From: Wandonia haliotis
GTDB taxonomy: Bacteria > Bacteroidota > Bacteroidia > Flavobacteriales_D > Crocinitomicaceae
Reading direction: 5' to 3'
DNA: 64,000 nt
NCBI RefSeq assembly: GCF_039523435.1
Contig: NZ_BAAAFH010000011.1
Span: forward strand, 496,001-560,000
Part shown: piece by piece, positions 1-7,990 of the stretch
Layout of the letters: each line of letters opens with the position of its first letter
Numbering within the stretch: the first letter of the stretch is position 1
Translations under genes and position numbers: made by a program
The notes under the pieces: generated by a model
Told to the model about the DNA's origin: nothing
Database searches by the model: none
The model's input: the letters and a program-made list of their open reading frames with translations, nothing else

Positions 1-1
1 G

Positions 2-1228
2 TTAACCCGACTAAAAGTTCTTCTCGACATTCTTACCATTGAAGGACAAAATGACATGAAGGGAAATACCGTACGTCTGGCAAAACTCCTGATAGATATC
101 AATTGCCGGAAGAATAATGTCCGACAGTTAATCAATGAAAGTACACAACTCGTTTCGTATGAAATAACTCAGCATACTGCAAAAACAGGAGAACATTATA
201 TCACATCTGACCGGAAAGAGTACATGGAAATGCTCAAAGCCTCTATGGGAGGTGGTTTAATAGTCGGGATTATGTGTATTATAAAAGTGCTGTTAGCCAA
301 AGTCCATGTCAGTGATTTCGGACACGCTTTCCTATACAGTGCAAACTACGCGTTCGGATTTATTGCCATTTATTTGTTAGGTTTTACACTGGCGACCAAA
401 CAACCTGCAATGACTGCTGCTGCTTTTATCAATGAATTAAAAAAGGGACTGGACAAAGGAGCCAAATCAAAAACAAAATATGATGATTTTGCCCGGCTTT
501 TTGCCCGATTATTCAGGTCTCAGTTTATAGCCTTCGTCGGTAACGTAATAATAGCATTTCCTGTCGCTTTAGCAGGGGTATTTTTAATTGACCTGGCTTT
601 TGATTATAATATAGCTACTTCAAAAGCGGATAAACTGATTACTGACCTTAGCCCTCTTCATTCTCCTGCCATATTTCATGCAGCTATTGCCGGAGTTTTC
701 CTGTTTCTATCGGGCATTATCTCTGGGAGTATTGCCAACAGAGACCGCTACCTTCAGGTTCCTTACCGGATCAAAGAGCATCCTATCCTTAAATTAAGTC
801 TGGGAAGAAGAAAAACCGAACAAATAGCACAATTCTATGAGAAAAAATGGGCAGGAATTATGTCTAATCTCTGGTTCGGGGTATTCATGGGGTCCACGGC
901 TTCTATCGGTGCTTTTATAGGGCTGGATCTGGACATCAGGCACATCACGTTTGCAAGTGGAAATCTGGCATTGGGACTATATGGAAATGATTTTGAAATT
1001 ACGCTGTGGATGCTGTTACTTGGCATCCTTGGAATAGGAATCATTGGTCTCATAAACTTCCTGGTAAGTTTTATTCTTTCACTGCTCCTGGCTTTCCGGT
1101 CCAGAAACATTCCTTTTTCTGAAATACGATTTGTTTTTTCATCCAACTGGCAACATTTTAAAAAGCACCCGACCAGTTTCTTCTTCCCGGTAGAAAACAA
1201 GAAAAAACCGGAAGAATCAGTAAAATAA
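2..1228 (+). CDS. Gcr-type 'site-specific recombinase' family membrane protein, 5'-truncated
   Basis: The reading frame is open to the left edge, so the gene starts outside the window; the ATG at 56 is internal. The visible 409 residues match the C-terminal part of the family annotated as site-specific recombinase (Gcr), usually near 650-700 residues. Hallmarks are RLAKLL, ESTQLVSYEITQHTAKTGEHY, the segment GHAFLYSANYAFGFIAIYLL, FARLFRSQFIAFVGN and DIRHITFASGNLALGLYG. At least five hydrophobic membrane segments are visible and no recombinase catalytic motif, so an inner-membrane protein is better supported than a DNA enzyme. The highly basic C-terminus ends just before a hairpin shared with the convergent coiled-coil gene. 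The family assignment is confident; the true function is unknown. Confidence 0.8.
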   Translation, partial: LTRLKVLLDILTIEGQNDMKGNTVRLAKLLIDINCRKNNVRQLINESTQLVSYEITQHTAKTGEHYITSDRKEYMEMLKASMGGGLIVGIMCIIKVLLAKVHVSDFGHAFLYSANYAFGFIAIYLLGFTLATKQPAMTAAAFINELKKGLDKGAKSKTKYDDFARLFARLFRSQFIAFVGNVIIAFPVALAGVFLIDLAFDYNIATSKADKLITDLSPLHSPAIFHAAIAGVFLFLSGIISGSIANRDRYLQVPYRIKEHPILKLSLGRRKTEQIAQFYEKKWAGIMSNLWFGVFMGSTASIGAFIGLDLDIRHITFASGNLALGLYGNDFEITLWMLLLGILGIGIIGLINFLVSFILSLLLAFRSRNIPFSEIRFVFSSNWQHFKKHPTSFFFPVENKKKPEESVK

Positions 1229-1229
1229 A

Positions 1230-1261
1230 AAGCGAAGAGAATTTTAAACATCCCTTCGCTT
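1230..1261 (-). terminator. Convergent hairpin terminator
   Basis: AGCGAAG (1231-1237) pairs with CTTCGCT (1254-1260) across a 16-base loop. Read on the minus strand the stem is followed by TTTTTATTTT, so it mainly terminates the coiled-coil gene 1288-1887. On the plus strand the following tract is weak, but the hairpin lies 2 bases after the recombinase-family stop codon. Confidence 0.55.
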
Positions 1262-1287
1262 CTATTATTCGATAAACATTTCCGGAG

Positions 1288-1887
1288 TTATTTTTGAAAA
1301 ATAGCCTTCTTTAAATGTGAATAAGCTAATGCTATCTCCTCCTGAAAAACATCCCACCGGGAATCATTCTCCGTATTCTTTCTGAATTTATCCCGGATAT
1401 CTTCTATTGTCTCTTCCAACTGTTTCTTACGCTTATCAAACTCTACTGAAGCTTTTGTCTTTGCTTCATCGTAATAATCGTCAAGAATCTCCAGTTCAAT
1501 TTTAACTTTCTCCAAAGCAGCCAATAATTCCGGGTACCAATTAACATACAGCGGGTGACTTTTGATCTGGTTTTCTATTTCACGTACCTTAGTAATGATC
1601 TTGTGTTTCTGTTCACGAAATGCTTCTACAGTTTCAGCTTTTCCCAGGGCTAATTGCACCTGAAGGTCTTCTAACTGAGCTTTGTATTCATTCCACAACT
1701 CTTTTGACCCTTCATATTTCTGCTTAAAGTCATTAACGTATGAATTAAAATCTTTCTTTACCTCTTCATACTTATCTTTTGCGGCCATCTTTCCCAGTGC
1801 CAATTGAACCTGAAACTCCTCCAATTCTTTTGCAACTTTTCGAAAACCAGCCGATATCTGCTCAATTACATGCGTATTTTCATCCAT
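1288..1887 (-). CDS. Coiled-coil protein with internal duplication, unknown function
   Basis: This is a 199-residue, highly charged, almost entirely helical protein with no signal peptide or membrane segment. The motif VQLALGK occurs at residues 27-33 and again at 77-83, exactly 50 residues apart. Each copy follows a Glu/Leu-rich helix (ELEEF, QLEDL), indicating an internal duplication. The rest continues as heptad-like helix to the C-terminus, giving a predicted long coiled coil. It is transcribed alone, convergent with the upstream membrane protein and followed by a hairpin terminator. No enzymatic family was recognised. A structural or membrane-associated scaffold is conceivable, but nothing in the sequence fixes a role. 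Confidence 0.75.
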   Translation of the reverse strand: MDENTHVIEQISAGFRKVAKELEEFQVQLALGKMAAKDKYEEVKKDFNSYVNDFKQKYEGSKELWNEYKAQLEDLQVQLALGKAETVEAFREQKHKIITKVREIENQIKSHPLYVNWYPELLAALEKVKIELEILDDYYDEAKTKASVEFDKRKKQLEETIEDIRDKFRKNTENDSRWDVFQEEIALAYSHLKKAIFQK

Positions 1888-1962
1888 TTTCTTTCGTTTT
1901 TATGCTGTGAAAATAAAAGTACACTCCGAAATTTCAAATGACTTTTGTCAGTTCAGTATAAA

Positions 1963-2865
1963 CTAAAAATAAAGTGATTTTGCTACTCGATAGGTGTTGG
2001 CGTGTGCCTCTACGATATGTCTTATTTCTTTACTATACCCTCCTCCCATCGTACAAACAACTGGAATAGAGAGGTCTTTAAATCGTGAAAGAACAAGTTC
2101 GTCCCTACGCCTGCAACCGGATATGGAGACATTAAGTCGTCCCAGTTTATCCGTTTCAATAATATCTACCCCACACTGATAAAAGACAAAATCGGGGTGA
2201 AAGTCATTTAGAATATCGTTCAAATGAAACTCAACAGTTTCCAGATAGTCCGCTGTAGAAATACCGTCCGGTAACCCTACATCTCTGCTTGATTTTTCTT
2301 TCCGCAACGGATAGTTATGTTCTCCGTGCACACTGAATGTAAACACATTAGCTTCTTGTTCAAAAATTGCCGCTGTACCATTTCCCTGATGAACATCCAG
2401 ATCAACAATTAAAATAGAATTTGCTTTTCCTGTTCGCAATAAATAATTAGCAGCTACTGCCTGATCATTCAATAAACAGAATCCTTCTCCTCTATCCCGA
2501 AAAGCATGATGCGTTCCTCCGGCACTGTTAAACGCAACACCATCTCTCAACGCATATTCGGTACATAAACGTGTTCCCTCCACAATTCGAAATTCCCGCT
2601 CTACCAATTCTTTCGTTACCGGAAACCCGGTTTGTCGTTCTTCTGAACGGGAAAGTTTTAATTGCTGCAACTTTTTAACGTATTCATCGGAATGAATCCC
2701 TTCTAACCATTTAAGATCTATTAGGTTCGGAGCAAAAAAATCATCCGGATCTGCTGTTCCCTCGTGTTGTAACTGACGTGGTAACAAGTCGTATTTTTCC
2801 ATAGGAAAACGATGTCCCTCAGGTAATGGGTGTACATAAATCGGGTGAAAAGCTATTTTAAACAC
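1963..2865 (-). CDS. Histone deacetylase superfamily hydrolase (HDAC11-like)
   Basis: The protein has 300 residues, typical of the single-domain acetoin utilisation/HDAC11-type arginase-fold family. Recognisable active-site elements are GGTHHAF (tandem His), GFCLLND, the metal-binding segment VDLDVHQGNGTA (Asp and His ligands), the following FSVHGEHNYP, a second metal Asp in YQCGVDIIETDKLG, and the C-terminal GGGY. The family removes acetyl or other acyl groups from lysine or small amines using Zn2+; the natural substrate is not evident. The start is a GTG at 2865 because the same frame meets a stop shortly upstream and has no ATG. It is transcribed on its own strand between a lipoprotein gene and the coiled-coil gene. 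Confidence 0.88.
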   Translation of the reverse strand: MFKIAFHPIYVHPLPEGHRFPMEKYDLLPRQLQHEGTADPDDFFAPNLIDLKWLEGIHSDEYVKKLQQLKLSRSEERQTGFPVTKELVEREFRIVEGTRLCTEYALRDGVAFNSAGGTHHAFRDRGEGFCLLNDQAVAANYLLRTGKANSILIVDLDVHQGNGTAAIFEQEANVFTFSVHGEHNYPLRKEKSSRDVGLPDGISTADYLETVEFHLNDILNDFHPDFVFYQCGVDIIETDKLGRLNVSISGCRRRDELVLSRFKDLSIPVVCTMGGGYSKEIRHIVEAHANTYRVAKSLYF

Positions 2866-2891
2866 GGAACAAAGATGGTTTCAGTCTCATA

Positions 2892-3311
2892 TTATTTACT
2901 TCTCAGGCAATCTTTCACTCGTTTCTGATGTTTCTGACGATCTTCAGGCGTAGTATTTGGTATCGTGAGCATTTCTTTACAATGCTGATCAATTTCTTCC
3001 ATTCTGGCAAAAACAGGGTCAAAGTCATCCTCGTCACCCATTTTTTCGATTACTTTCTGAATAGAATCATTTTTCTTTACACAATCACAAAGATCCCACT
3101 GTTTCCCATACTTTTTTTCAATTTCTTTCTTGATTTCATTCTTCTCTACTACTTCAGACACATACTCGGTAGTATCAATCTCTATGCTATCAACAGCCTC
3201 AACAGTTAAATTCCCCTCCTCTATTTCCACAATATCATATTTGCTTTCTCCGTTAGTACAAGAAAAGAACAAAAGCATACCTACAGGAAAAAAAGCGTAT
3301 TGTAACTTCAT
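2892..3311 (-). CDS. Small acidic lipoprotein, unknown function
   Basis: This 139-residue protein begins with a hydrophobic signal ending in LLFFSC, a lipobox-like sequence with Cys18 as the likely lipidated residue, so it is probably exported and membrane anchored. The mature part starts with a Glu/Ile-rich low-complexity stretch and then a helical segment with two Cys (WDLCDCVKKND) and a later one (DQHCKEML). It ends with the helical KRVKDCLRSK. Spaced Cys in short helical proteins of this type may form disulfides. It is 26 bases from the HDAC-like gene on the same strand and divergent from the DUF4294 gene. No family was recognised with confidence. Confidence 0.7.
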   Translation of the reverse strand: MKLQYAFFPVGMLLFFSCTNGESKYDIVEIEEGNLTVEAVDSIEIDTTEYVSEVVEKNEIKKEIEKKYGKQWDLCDCVKKNDSIQKVIEKMGDEDDFDPVFARMEEIDQHCKEMLTIPNTTPEDRQKHQKRVKDCLRSK

Positions 3312-3359
3312 GGCAAGAAATTTGTTCTAATATAAAAAGAAATCAGAAAACCGATTAGT

Positions 3360-4061
3360 ATGAAAAAGGTAATTTTCGTTTTGGTTGCAGTCTTTTTATT
3401 CTCTCTTTCCTCAGGTTTTTCAATTGTCAGGGGACAAGGGGATGACTCGTTGTATGTCGCCTACTTTCATAAGGATATAGAAATCGTCGATCCTAATTAC
3501 AAACGCAATTATAACTATCTCTTACGCAGGGTTAAAAAAGTTTATCCTTATGCCGTATATGCCAAACAATTACTGGATGAGTATGAAGCGGATGTTTCAG
3601 GAATTGAAAAAAAGCGAAAGGTCAAAAAATATGGAAAAGAAGCGCATCAGCAACTCATGGACGATTTTGAATACGTGATCCGCAATATGTATGTTTCAGA
3701 AGGGAAAGTACTCATGAAATTGGTTCACCGTGAAACCGGGCATACCGTATTTGATATTATCGCCAAGTACCGGGGAAAATTAAAAGCATCCTGGTACTCA
3801 ACTATGGGGAAAATGTTTGAACAAAATCTGAAAGCAACCTATCATCCGGACAAAGAGGACTGGCTCATGGAACGGATCGTAAAAGAAATTGAGCAGGGAA
3901 AGCACAAACCGGGAGAACTGGACTTACTGACAAAAAAGGAATTTAAAGAAATCAAAAAAGAAGATAAAGAAAGGTCCAAAAAACTGAAAGAAGACCTGAA
4001 ACAAAGGAAAAAGGAAAAGAAGGAAAGCGAAAAAGAAGCGGCTAAAAACGAAAAAAACTAA
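3360..4061 (+). CDS. DUF4294 family exported protein
   Basis: An N-terminal signal peptide (residues 1 to about 25) precedes a 210-residue mature protein. The core matches the Bacteroidota-specific DUF4294 family: LLRRVKKVYPYAVYAKQLL near residues 55-75, the segment EGKVLMKLVHRETGHTVFDI and a region ending WYSTMGKMFEQNLKATYHP. The last 50 residues are a Lys/Glu-rich tail. The family function is unknown; conservation and export suggest an envelope role. Its 3' end overlaps the convergent phosphatase gene by 4 bases, the two stop codons sharing bases 4058-4061. Confidence 0.85.
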   Translation: MKKVIFVLVAVFLFSLSSGFSIVRGQGDDSLYVAYFHKDIEIVDPNYKRNYNYLLRRVKKVYPYAVYAKQLLDEYEADVSGIEKKRKVKKYGKEAHQQLMDDFEYVIRNMYVSEGKVLMKLVHRETGHTVFDIIAKYRGKLKASWYSTMGKMFEQNLKATYHPDKEDWLMERIVKEIEQGKHKPGELDLLTKKEFKEIKKEDKERSKKLKEDLKQRKKEKKESEKEAAKNEKN

Positions 4062-4654
4062 TCGTATTTCACTTGTTCTTTTATTTCATTTCGGAGCAAA
4101 TCAAAATTAACAGATCGTAAAAGCTCGGGTATATTTTCAAAGTATTTTGCGTGAAATCCGTATCCGCCATTTCTCAGCTCATCAATAGCATCTTCAACAG
4201 ACCACGACTGGTACATGATCCGATAAGCAGCAACAAATGCTCCTGTACGATCCGCACCGTGCTTACAATGTACAAGAACGGGCTTAGGAGATTTCTCAAA
4301 AATCCGGAAAGCTTCCAATAGATCCTCCCGGTCTATTCGCCAGGTATTGATTCGTTTTCGTTTTAACACAATTTCGGACACTCCGGTACCTTTATATCTT
4401 CCGTTACCACTTAGATTTCTTAAATTAAGAATCGTTTTTACACCCAGATCGTTTAACTCTGGTACCGCATGTCCGGAAGGTTGTCCCGACCGATACAGGT
4501 CGGGACTTACTTTATACAAATTATCCACTTCAGAAAGTACAACCGGAATAGCATCTTTCTTTCCCGATTCCTGTGCTCTGATCAAAAAACTAAACTGAAA
4601 TGCAGCAATCAGTAAAAACATTTTCAAAGTCAGACTAGTATAACTATCCTTCAT
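4058..4654 (-). CDS. Exported tyrosine/dual-specificity phosphatase-like protein
   Basis: The catalytic loop HCKHGADRTG fits the Cys-x5-Arg signature of protein tyrosine phosphatases. It lies in the order typical of bacterial dual-specificity phosphatases: LYRSGQP, then LKTILNLR-type strand, then the P-loop. I place the start at the ATG at 4654, which gives a signal peptide ending near IRAQES. A longer frame reaches 4750 but would overlap the divergent gene and lose the signal. Export suggests it acts on periplasmic or surface phosphoesters such as phosphotyrosine or inositol phosphates; the substrate is not known. Confidence 0.85.
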   Translation of the reverse strand: MKDSYTSLTLKMFLLIAAFQFSFLIRAQESGKKDAIPVVLSEVDNLYKVSPDLYRSGQPSGHAVPELNDLGVKTILNLRNLSGNGRYKGTGVSEIVLKRKRINTWRIDREDLLEAFRIFEKSPKPVLVHCKHGADRTGAFVAAYRIMYQSWSVEDAIDELRNGGYGFHAKYFENIPELLRSVNFDLLRNEIKEQVKYD

Positions 4655-4712
4655 ATTCCATTTCTCTTTACACTCCTGTACCAGTAAAATTATGTATTTT
4701 TGGAAGAAAAAC

Positions 4713-5327
4713 ATGCGCCAACTTTTTTTCGTTAGTCTGATTCTTTTCACTCCGGTATTGATTCTCTCCCAGGGATCTCTGAAACAAAACCTGGAAGTCG
4801 TTCAAAACGGTTACCTTCTAGTTCAATTGTTTTCCCGTGAAAGAACAACAGAAATTATACGAAAAAATCAGGGTGAGGCTGCGGCGCAACGTTACCAGGC
4901 AGATTTATTGGAAAAAAATAAAAAACTGGCAAAGGCTTTTGGAGAACACTTTACCTTTAGTAAGGTTCTATTCTTCTACTCCAAAGACAAAGAATTTGTA
5001 AAAAATAAAGATTTTGATGCTACCACTTTTTACGGATTCAATCACGAAATCGTTAATAAAGATACTATCAATATCACTCAGTTCAGGATTGGAGAAGTAT
5101 CGCGTGTAATTGCCGACTCAGTTGTGCACTACCTTCCGGACGGAGAAGTAGAAAAACATCCGAGTTACGTCTTCAGTGCTTTCGTACTGATGGATGATCA
5201 GTTCAGACAGTACAGTAAACCCAATTGGTTCTATGTAAGAACACATGCCGGAGCCCCCTTCTTTCAGAAAAAGGAAAACCGTTTGGTAAAGGCGATTAAT
5301 AGTAAAATGACACGGAAAGCGAAATAG
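4713..5327 (+). CDS. Exported protein of unknown function
   Basis: The frame opens at 4692, but the ATG at 4713 is preferred: it has a GGAAG sequence 7 bases upstream and begins directly with a signal peptide (MRQLFFVSLILFTPVLILSQ). The mature part, about 185 residues, is mixed alpha/beta and starts with a helical, Glu/Lys-rich region. It is followed by a beta-rich half containing FYGFNHEIVNKDTINITQF and ending in a very basic tail. No family was recognised. It is divergent from the phosphatase gene with only about 60 bases between start codons, so the two probably share a promoter region. Confidence 0.7.
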   Translation: MRQLFFVSLILFTPVLILSQGSLKQNLEVVQNGYLLVQLFSRERTTEIIRKNQGEAAAQRYQADLLEKNKKLAKAFGEHFTFSKVLFFYSKDKEFVKNKDFDATTFYGFNHEIVNKDTINITQFRIGEVSRVIADSVVHYLPDGEVEKHPSYVFSAFVLMDDQFRQYSKPNWFYVRTHAGAPFFQKKENRLVKAINSKMTRKAK

Positions 5328-5405
5328 TCACTTCCCAGGAGTACTGTTAATCGAACAATTTTCTACTTTTACTGTTGTTGTATAACATTAATCGAAGAAG
5401 TTACT

Positions 5406-7091
5406 ATGAAGCCTGATTACGATGTCGTTATTATGGGAGGTGGTCTTGCCGGACTTACGCTCTCCCTTCAGTTAAAACAAGAGAGACCTGAAACACAAAT
5501 CCTTATACTTGAAAAACGAGGAGAGTCTGCTCCGACTGCTGCACATAAAGTAGGTGAATCTACTGTAGAACTGGGGACATACTATCTTCGCGAAGTTCTT
5601 GACTTAAAAGGTTATCTTGATGAAAAACAATTGCCGAAACACGGGCTGCGCTTTTTCTTTTCTCCACGTCACAAAGACACTATAGAAAAACGAGTTGAAT
5701 TGGGTCCGAGAGAACGACTTCCTGTACCTAGTCATCAGCTTGACAGAGGAACACTTGAAAATGAACTTATTCACCGTTCAAGAAAGAGTGGAAATGAAAT
5801 TATACTCGGTGCTAAAGTAGAAGATGTTACACTTTCTCCCGATACGCTTCACGAAGTTCGTTTTTCGACAGACACGAATAAAGACCAAACCGTTTCTGCA
5901 AAATGGGTGGTAGATGCTACCAGTCGTCATGCATTATTGAAACGAAAACTGGGATTTGCAAAAGAAATTGAGCACAATGTCAATGCAGTGTGGTTTCGGG
6001 TAGACCGTGAAATTGATGTGACTGACTGGTCCTCTGACGAGAAATGGCAATCTTTTCTGGAACCGGGACTACGACGACTGGGAACCATTCACTTAATGGA
6101 CAAAGGTTATTGGGTATGGTTAATTCCACTATCCTCCGGTGCCACCTCTGTTGGGATTGTAGCGGATGGAGACCTTCACCCGTTTACCGAGATTAACCGA
6201 CTAGAGCGGGCAATGTCCTGGATGGAAAAGCATGAACCACTTGCACACCAGATGATTTCTCCCCTGTTGGATCATGTTTTGGACTTTAAAGTTCTTAAAC
6301 ATTATGCTCATAACAGTGGTCGAATCTATTCGGCTGAAAAATGGGCAGTTACCGGAGAGTCGGGAGCATTTCTTGATCCCTTCTATTCTCCAGGAACAGA
6401 TTTTATCTCCATGAACAACACCTGGTTAACAGATCTTATTATCAGGGATATGAATGGAGAATCAATAGAACTCCATGCCAGCGTATATGAAAAAACGCAT
6501 CTGGCACTATTTGACAGTTGGATTCCTGTTTACCAAAACAAGTATCAGCTCATGGGATCAACACAGATTATGGTCATTAAAATCTTTTGGGATTGGGCAA
6601 TCTATTGGGGGATTCCATGTCTGCTCTTTACGAATAAGGGATACACCAACCTGAGTGTACTAAAACGATTGTTCTCAAACGACGAAAGTGCAGGACGCCG
6701 ATTCGGAGCATTAAATAATCAAATGCAAAAAGTATTCCTTGAGTGGTTACCGTATGATACCGGTGATTTCACAGAGCGTTATATTGACCCATTTGATATT
6801 CAGTTTCTACGAGAATTCCATAGAGGAATTGAAGAACAATTTTCTCCTCGCGAATTGATTACGAAAGTTGAAGAGAATCTGGAAAAACTAGAAAAAATTG
6901 CCGCCGAAATTTTCCGGTTGATTTCAAATCAGGTACATGGAACTCCTATGGATATTCCTGTCGATCCCTATACCATGCAACTTTTCCCTGAAGAGAATCA
7001 GTCCCTCAAAACTTCAATTGCTCCGGATAAAGAAATGAACGAACAGGTTCGCGTTATGTGGTTTTATCCGGTAAAAGAAACTGTTAGCTAA
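5406..7091 (+). CDS. Flavin-dependent halogenase-like FAD oxidoreductase
   Basis: This 561-residue protein opens with a Rossmann FAD motif (VVIMGGGLAGL, residues 7-17). Lys48 lies in KVGESTVELG, the position usual for flavin halogenases and related monooxygenases. WVWLIP at 236-241 matches the W-x-W-x-I-P signature used to recognise flavin-dependent halogenases. GESGAFLDPFYSPG (317-330) is the usual second FAD-binding segment. The length is close to halogenases (about 500-550) with an extra C-terminal helical region. The substrate is unknown, and non-halogenating relatives with these motifs exist, so halogenation is an inference. The stop codon overlaps the start of the next gene by one base, so the two are almost certainly co-expressed. 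Confidence 0.8.
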   Translation: MKPDYDVVIMGGGLAGLTLSLQLKQERPETQILILEKRGESAPTAAHKVGESTVELGTYYLREVLDLKGYLDEKQLPKHGLRFFFSPRHKDTIEKRVELGPRERLPVPSHQLDRGTLENELIHRSRKSGNEIILGAKVEDVTLSPDTLHEVRFSTDTNKDQTVSAKWVVDATSRHALLKRKLGFAKEIEHNVNAVWFRVDREIDVTDWSSDEKWQSFLEPGLRRLGTIHLMDKGYWVWLIPLSSGATSVGIVADGDLHPFTEINRLERAMSWMEKHEPLAHQMISPLLDHVLDFKVLKHYAHNSGRIYSAEKWAVTGESGAFLDPFYSPGTDFISMNNTWLTDLIIRDMNGESIELHASVYEKTHLALFDSWIPVYQNKYQLMGSTQIMVIKIFWDWAIYWGIPCLLFTNKGYTNLSVLKRLFSNDESAGRRFGALNNQMQKVFLEWLPYDTGDFTERYIDPFDIQFLREFHRGIEEQFSPRELITKVEENLEKLEKIAAEIFRLISNQVHGTPMDIPVDPYTMQLFPEENQSLKTSIAPDKEMNEQVRVMWFYPVKETVS

Positions 7092-7825
7092 TGTCTGTAC
7101 AACAAATTGAACAGAATGTTTCCGAAATTATGGATTTATTTCGCTCAGTTGAATCTGATTGGGAACAATTACCATTGGAATCTATTGTACAGAAGATTGA
7201 CCGAAATTCGTCAGTATTCACTTCTGTTGCTTATGAAGCTGTATCCAAATTATTAGCACAAAAAGGGATAGAAACCAACGATCTCTCTGAATGGAAAGCC
7301 TTTTATGATGACTACGAGGACCAATACTCCTCTCAATTATTAATAGGATTAGGTTGGGCAATCGGTATTTCCGGCTACCCTTCCCCCTCCGATTTTGTCA
7401 TTCGGTTTCCGAAAGATAAACAACAAAAGATTTGGGATGGAATTGGTTATTTTTATGGTCTTTTCCGATCACGGCTCACGATTCGAAGCCGGTCACTTCC
7501 AGAATTTGCTTCTGAAAATATCCCTGAAGGGTTTGACGCGGGGATCGGGCGTGCATTGTATTATCATGCACGGGGAGACTTTGAAAAACTCACCACACTT
7601 TTTTCGGGATTTCCTGAAGAACGTAAAGATGAACTGAGTCAGGGAATAGGAACAGCAACTGTATTTGTGGGGGGAATTAACGATATTGAAATCAAGCATC
7701 TCCTACAGATTATTTCTCCTTTTCGCGATACCTTCTCAAAGGGTGTTTTCAATGGGATAGAATCGCGAAAAAATGCAGGAAAAACAACTCCCGAATGCCA
7801 AATTCTGGAACAAGAATTGTTATAA
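7091..7825 (+). CDS. Unknown protein coupled to halogenase-like gene
   Basis: A 244-residue soluble protein without signal or membrane segments. Its ATG shares base 7091 with the preceding TAA stop, a typical translationally coupled arrangement. It is mostly helical, with a few aromatic segments such as WDGIGYFYGLFRSRLTIRSR and a Gly-rich part (LSQGIGTATVFVGGI). No family was recognised. Its only contextual clue is strict coupling to the flavin enzyme, suggesting a partner, substrate-handling or carrier role in the same pathway. Confidence 0.7.
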   Translation: MSVQQIEQNVSEIMDLFRSVESDWEQLPLESIVQKIDRNSSVFTSVAYEAVSKLLAQKGIETNDLSEWKAFYDDYEDQYSSQLLIGLGWAIGISGYPSPSDFVIRFPKDKQQKIWDGIGYFYGLFRSRLTIRSRSLPEFASENIPEGFDAGIGRALYYHARGDFEKLTTLFSGFPEERKDELSQGIGTATVFVGGINDIEIKHLLQIISPFRDTFSKGVFNGIESRKNAGKTTPECQILEQELL

Positions 7826-7840
7826 CGTATAGCATACTCA

Positions 7841-7873
7841 CTGGAAACTACCCAAAGTTTTCCAGGGTTTATT
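7841..7873 (+). terminator. Candidate terminator after halogenase operon
   Basis: CTGGAAA (7841-7847) pairs with TTTCCAG (7859-7865), followed by GGGTTTATTATTTTTG. The stem is short and the T tract interrupted, so it is only a candidate. It sits 15 bases after the stop of the operon. Confidence 0.4.
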
Positions 7874-7990
7874 ATTTTTGAAAACCAAAAGTTACATTTT
7901 GTAAAGTAAAACAGGTAACACTTTTTTATCCGGCATATTTCGGAAAACATAAAAGGTTCCTGCTTTTCAGTAAACTTAAAAACGAAATAG

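Noticed and set aside
835..1251. 138-codon antisense frame over the membrane protein
   Set aside because: Overlaps a conserved family protein and runs through the terminator.
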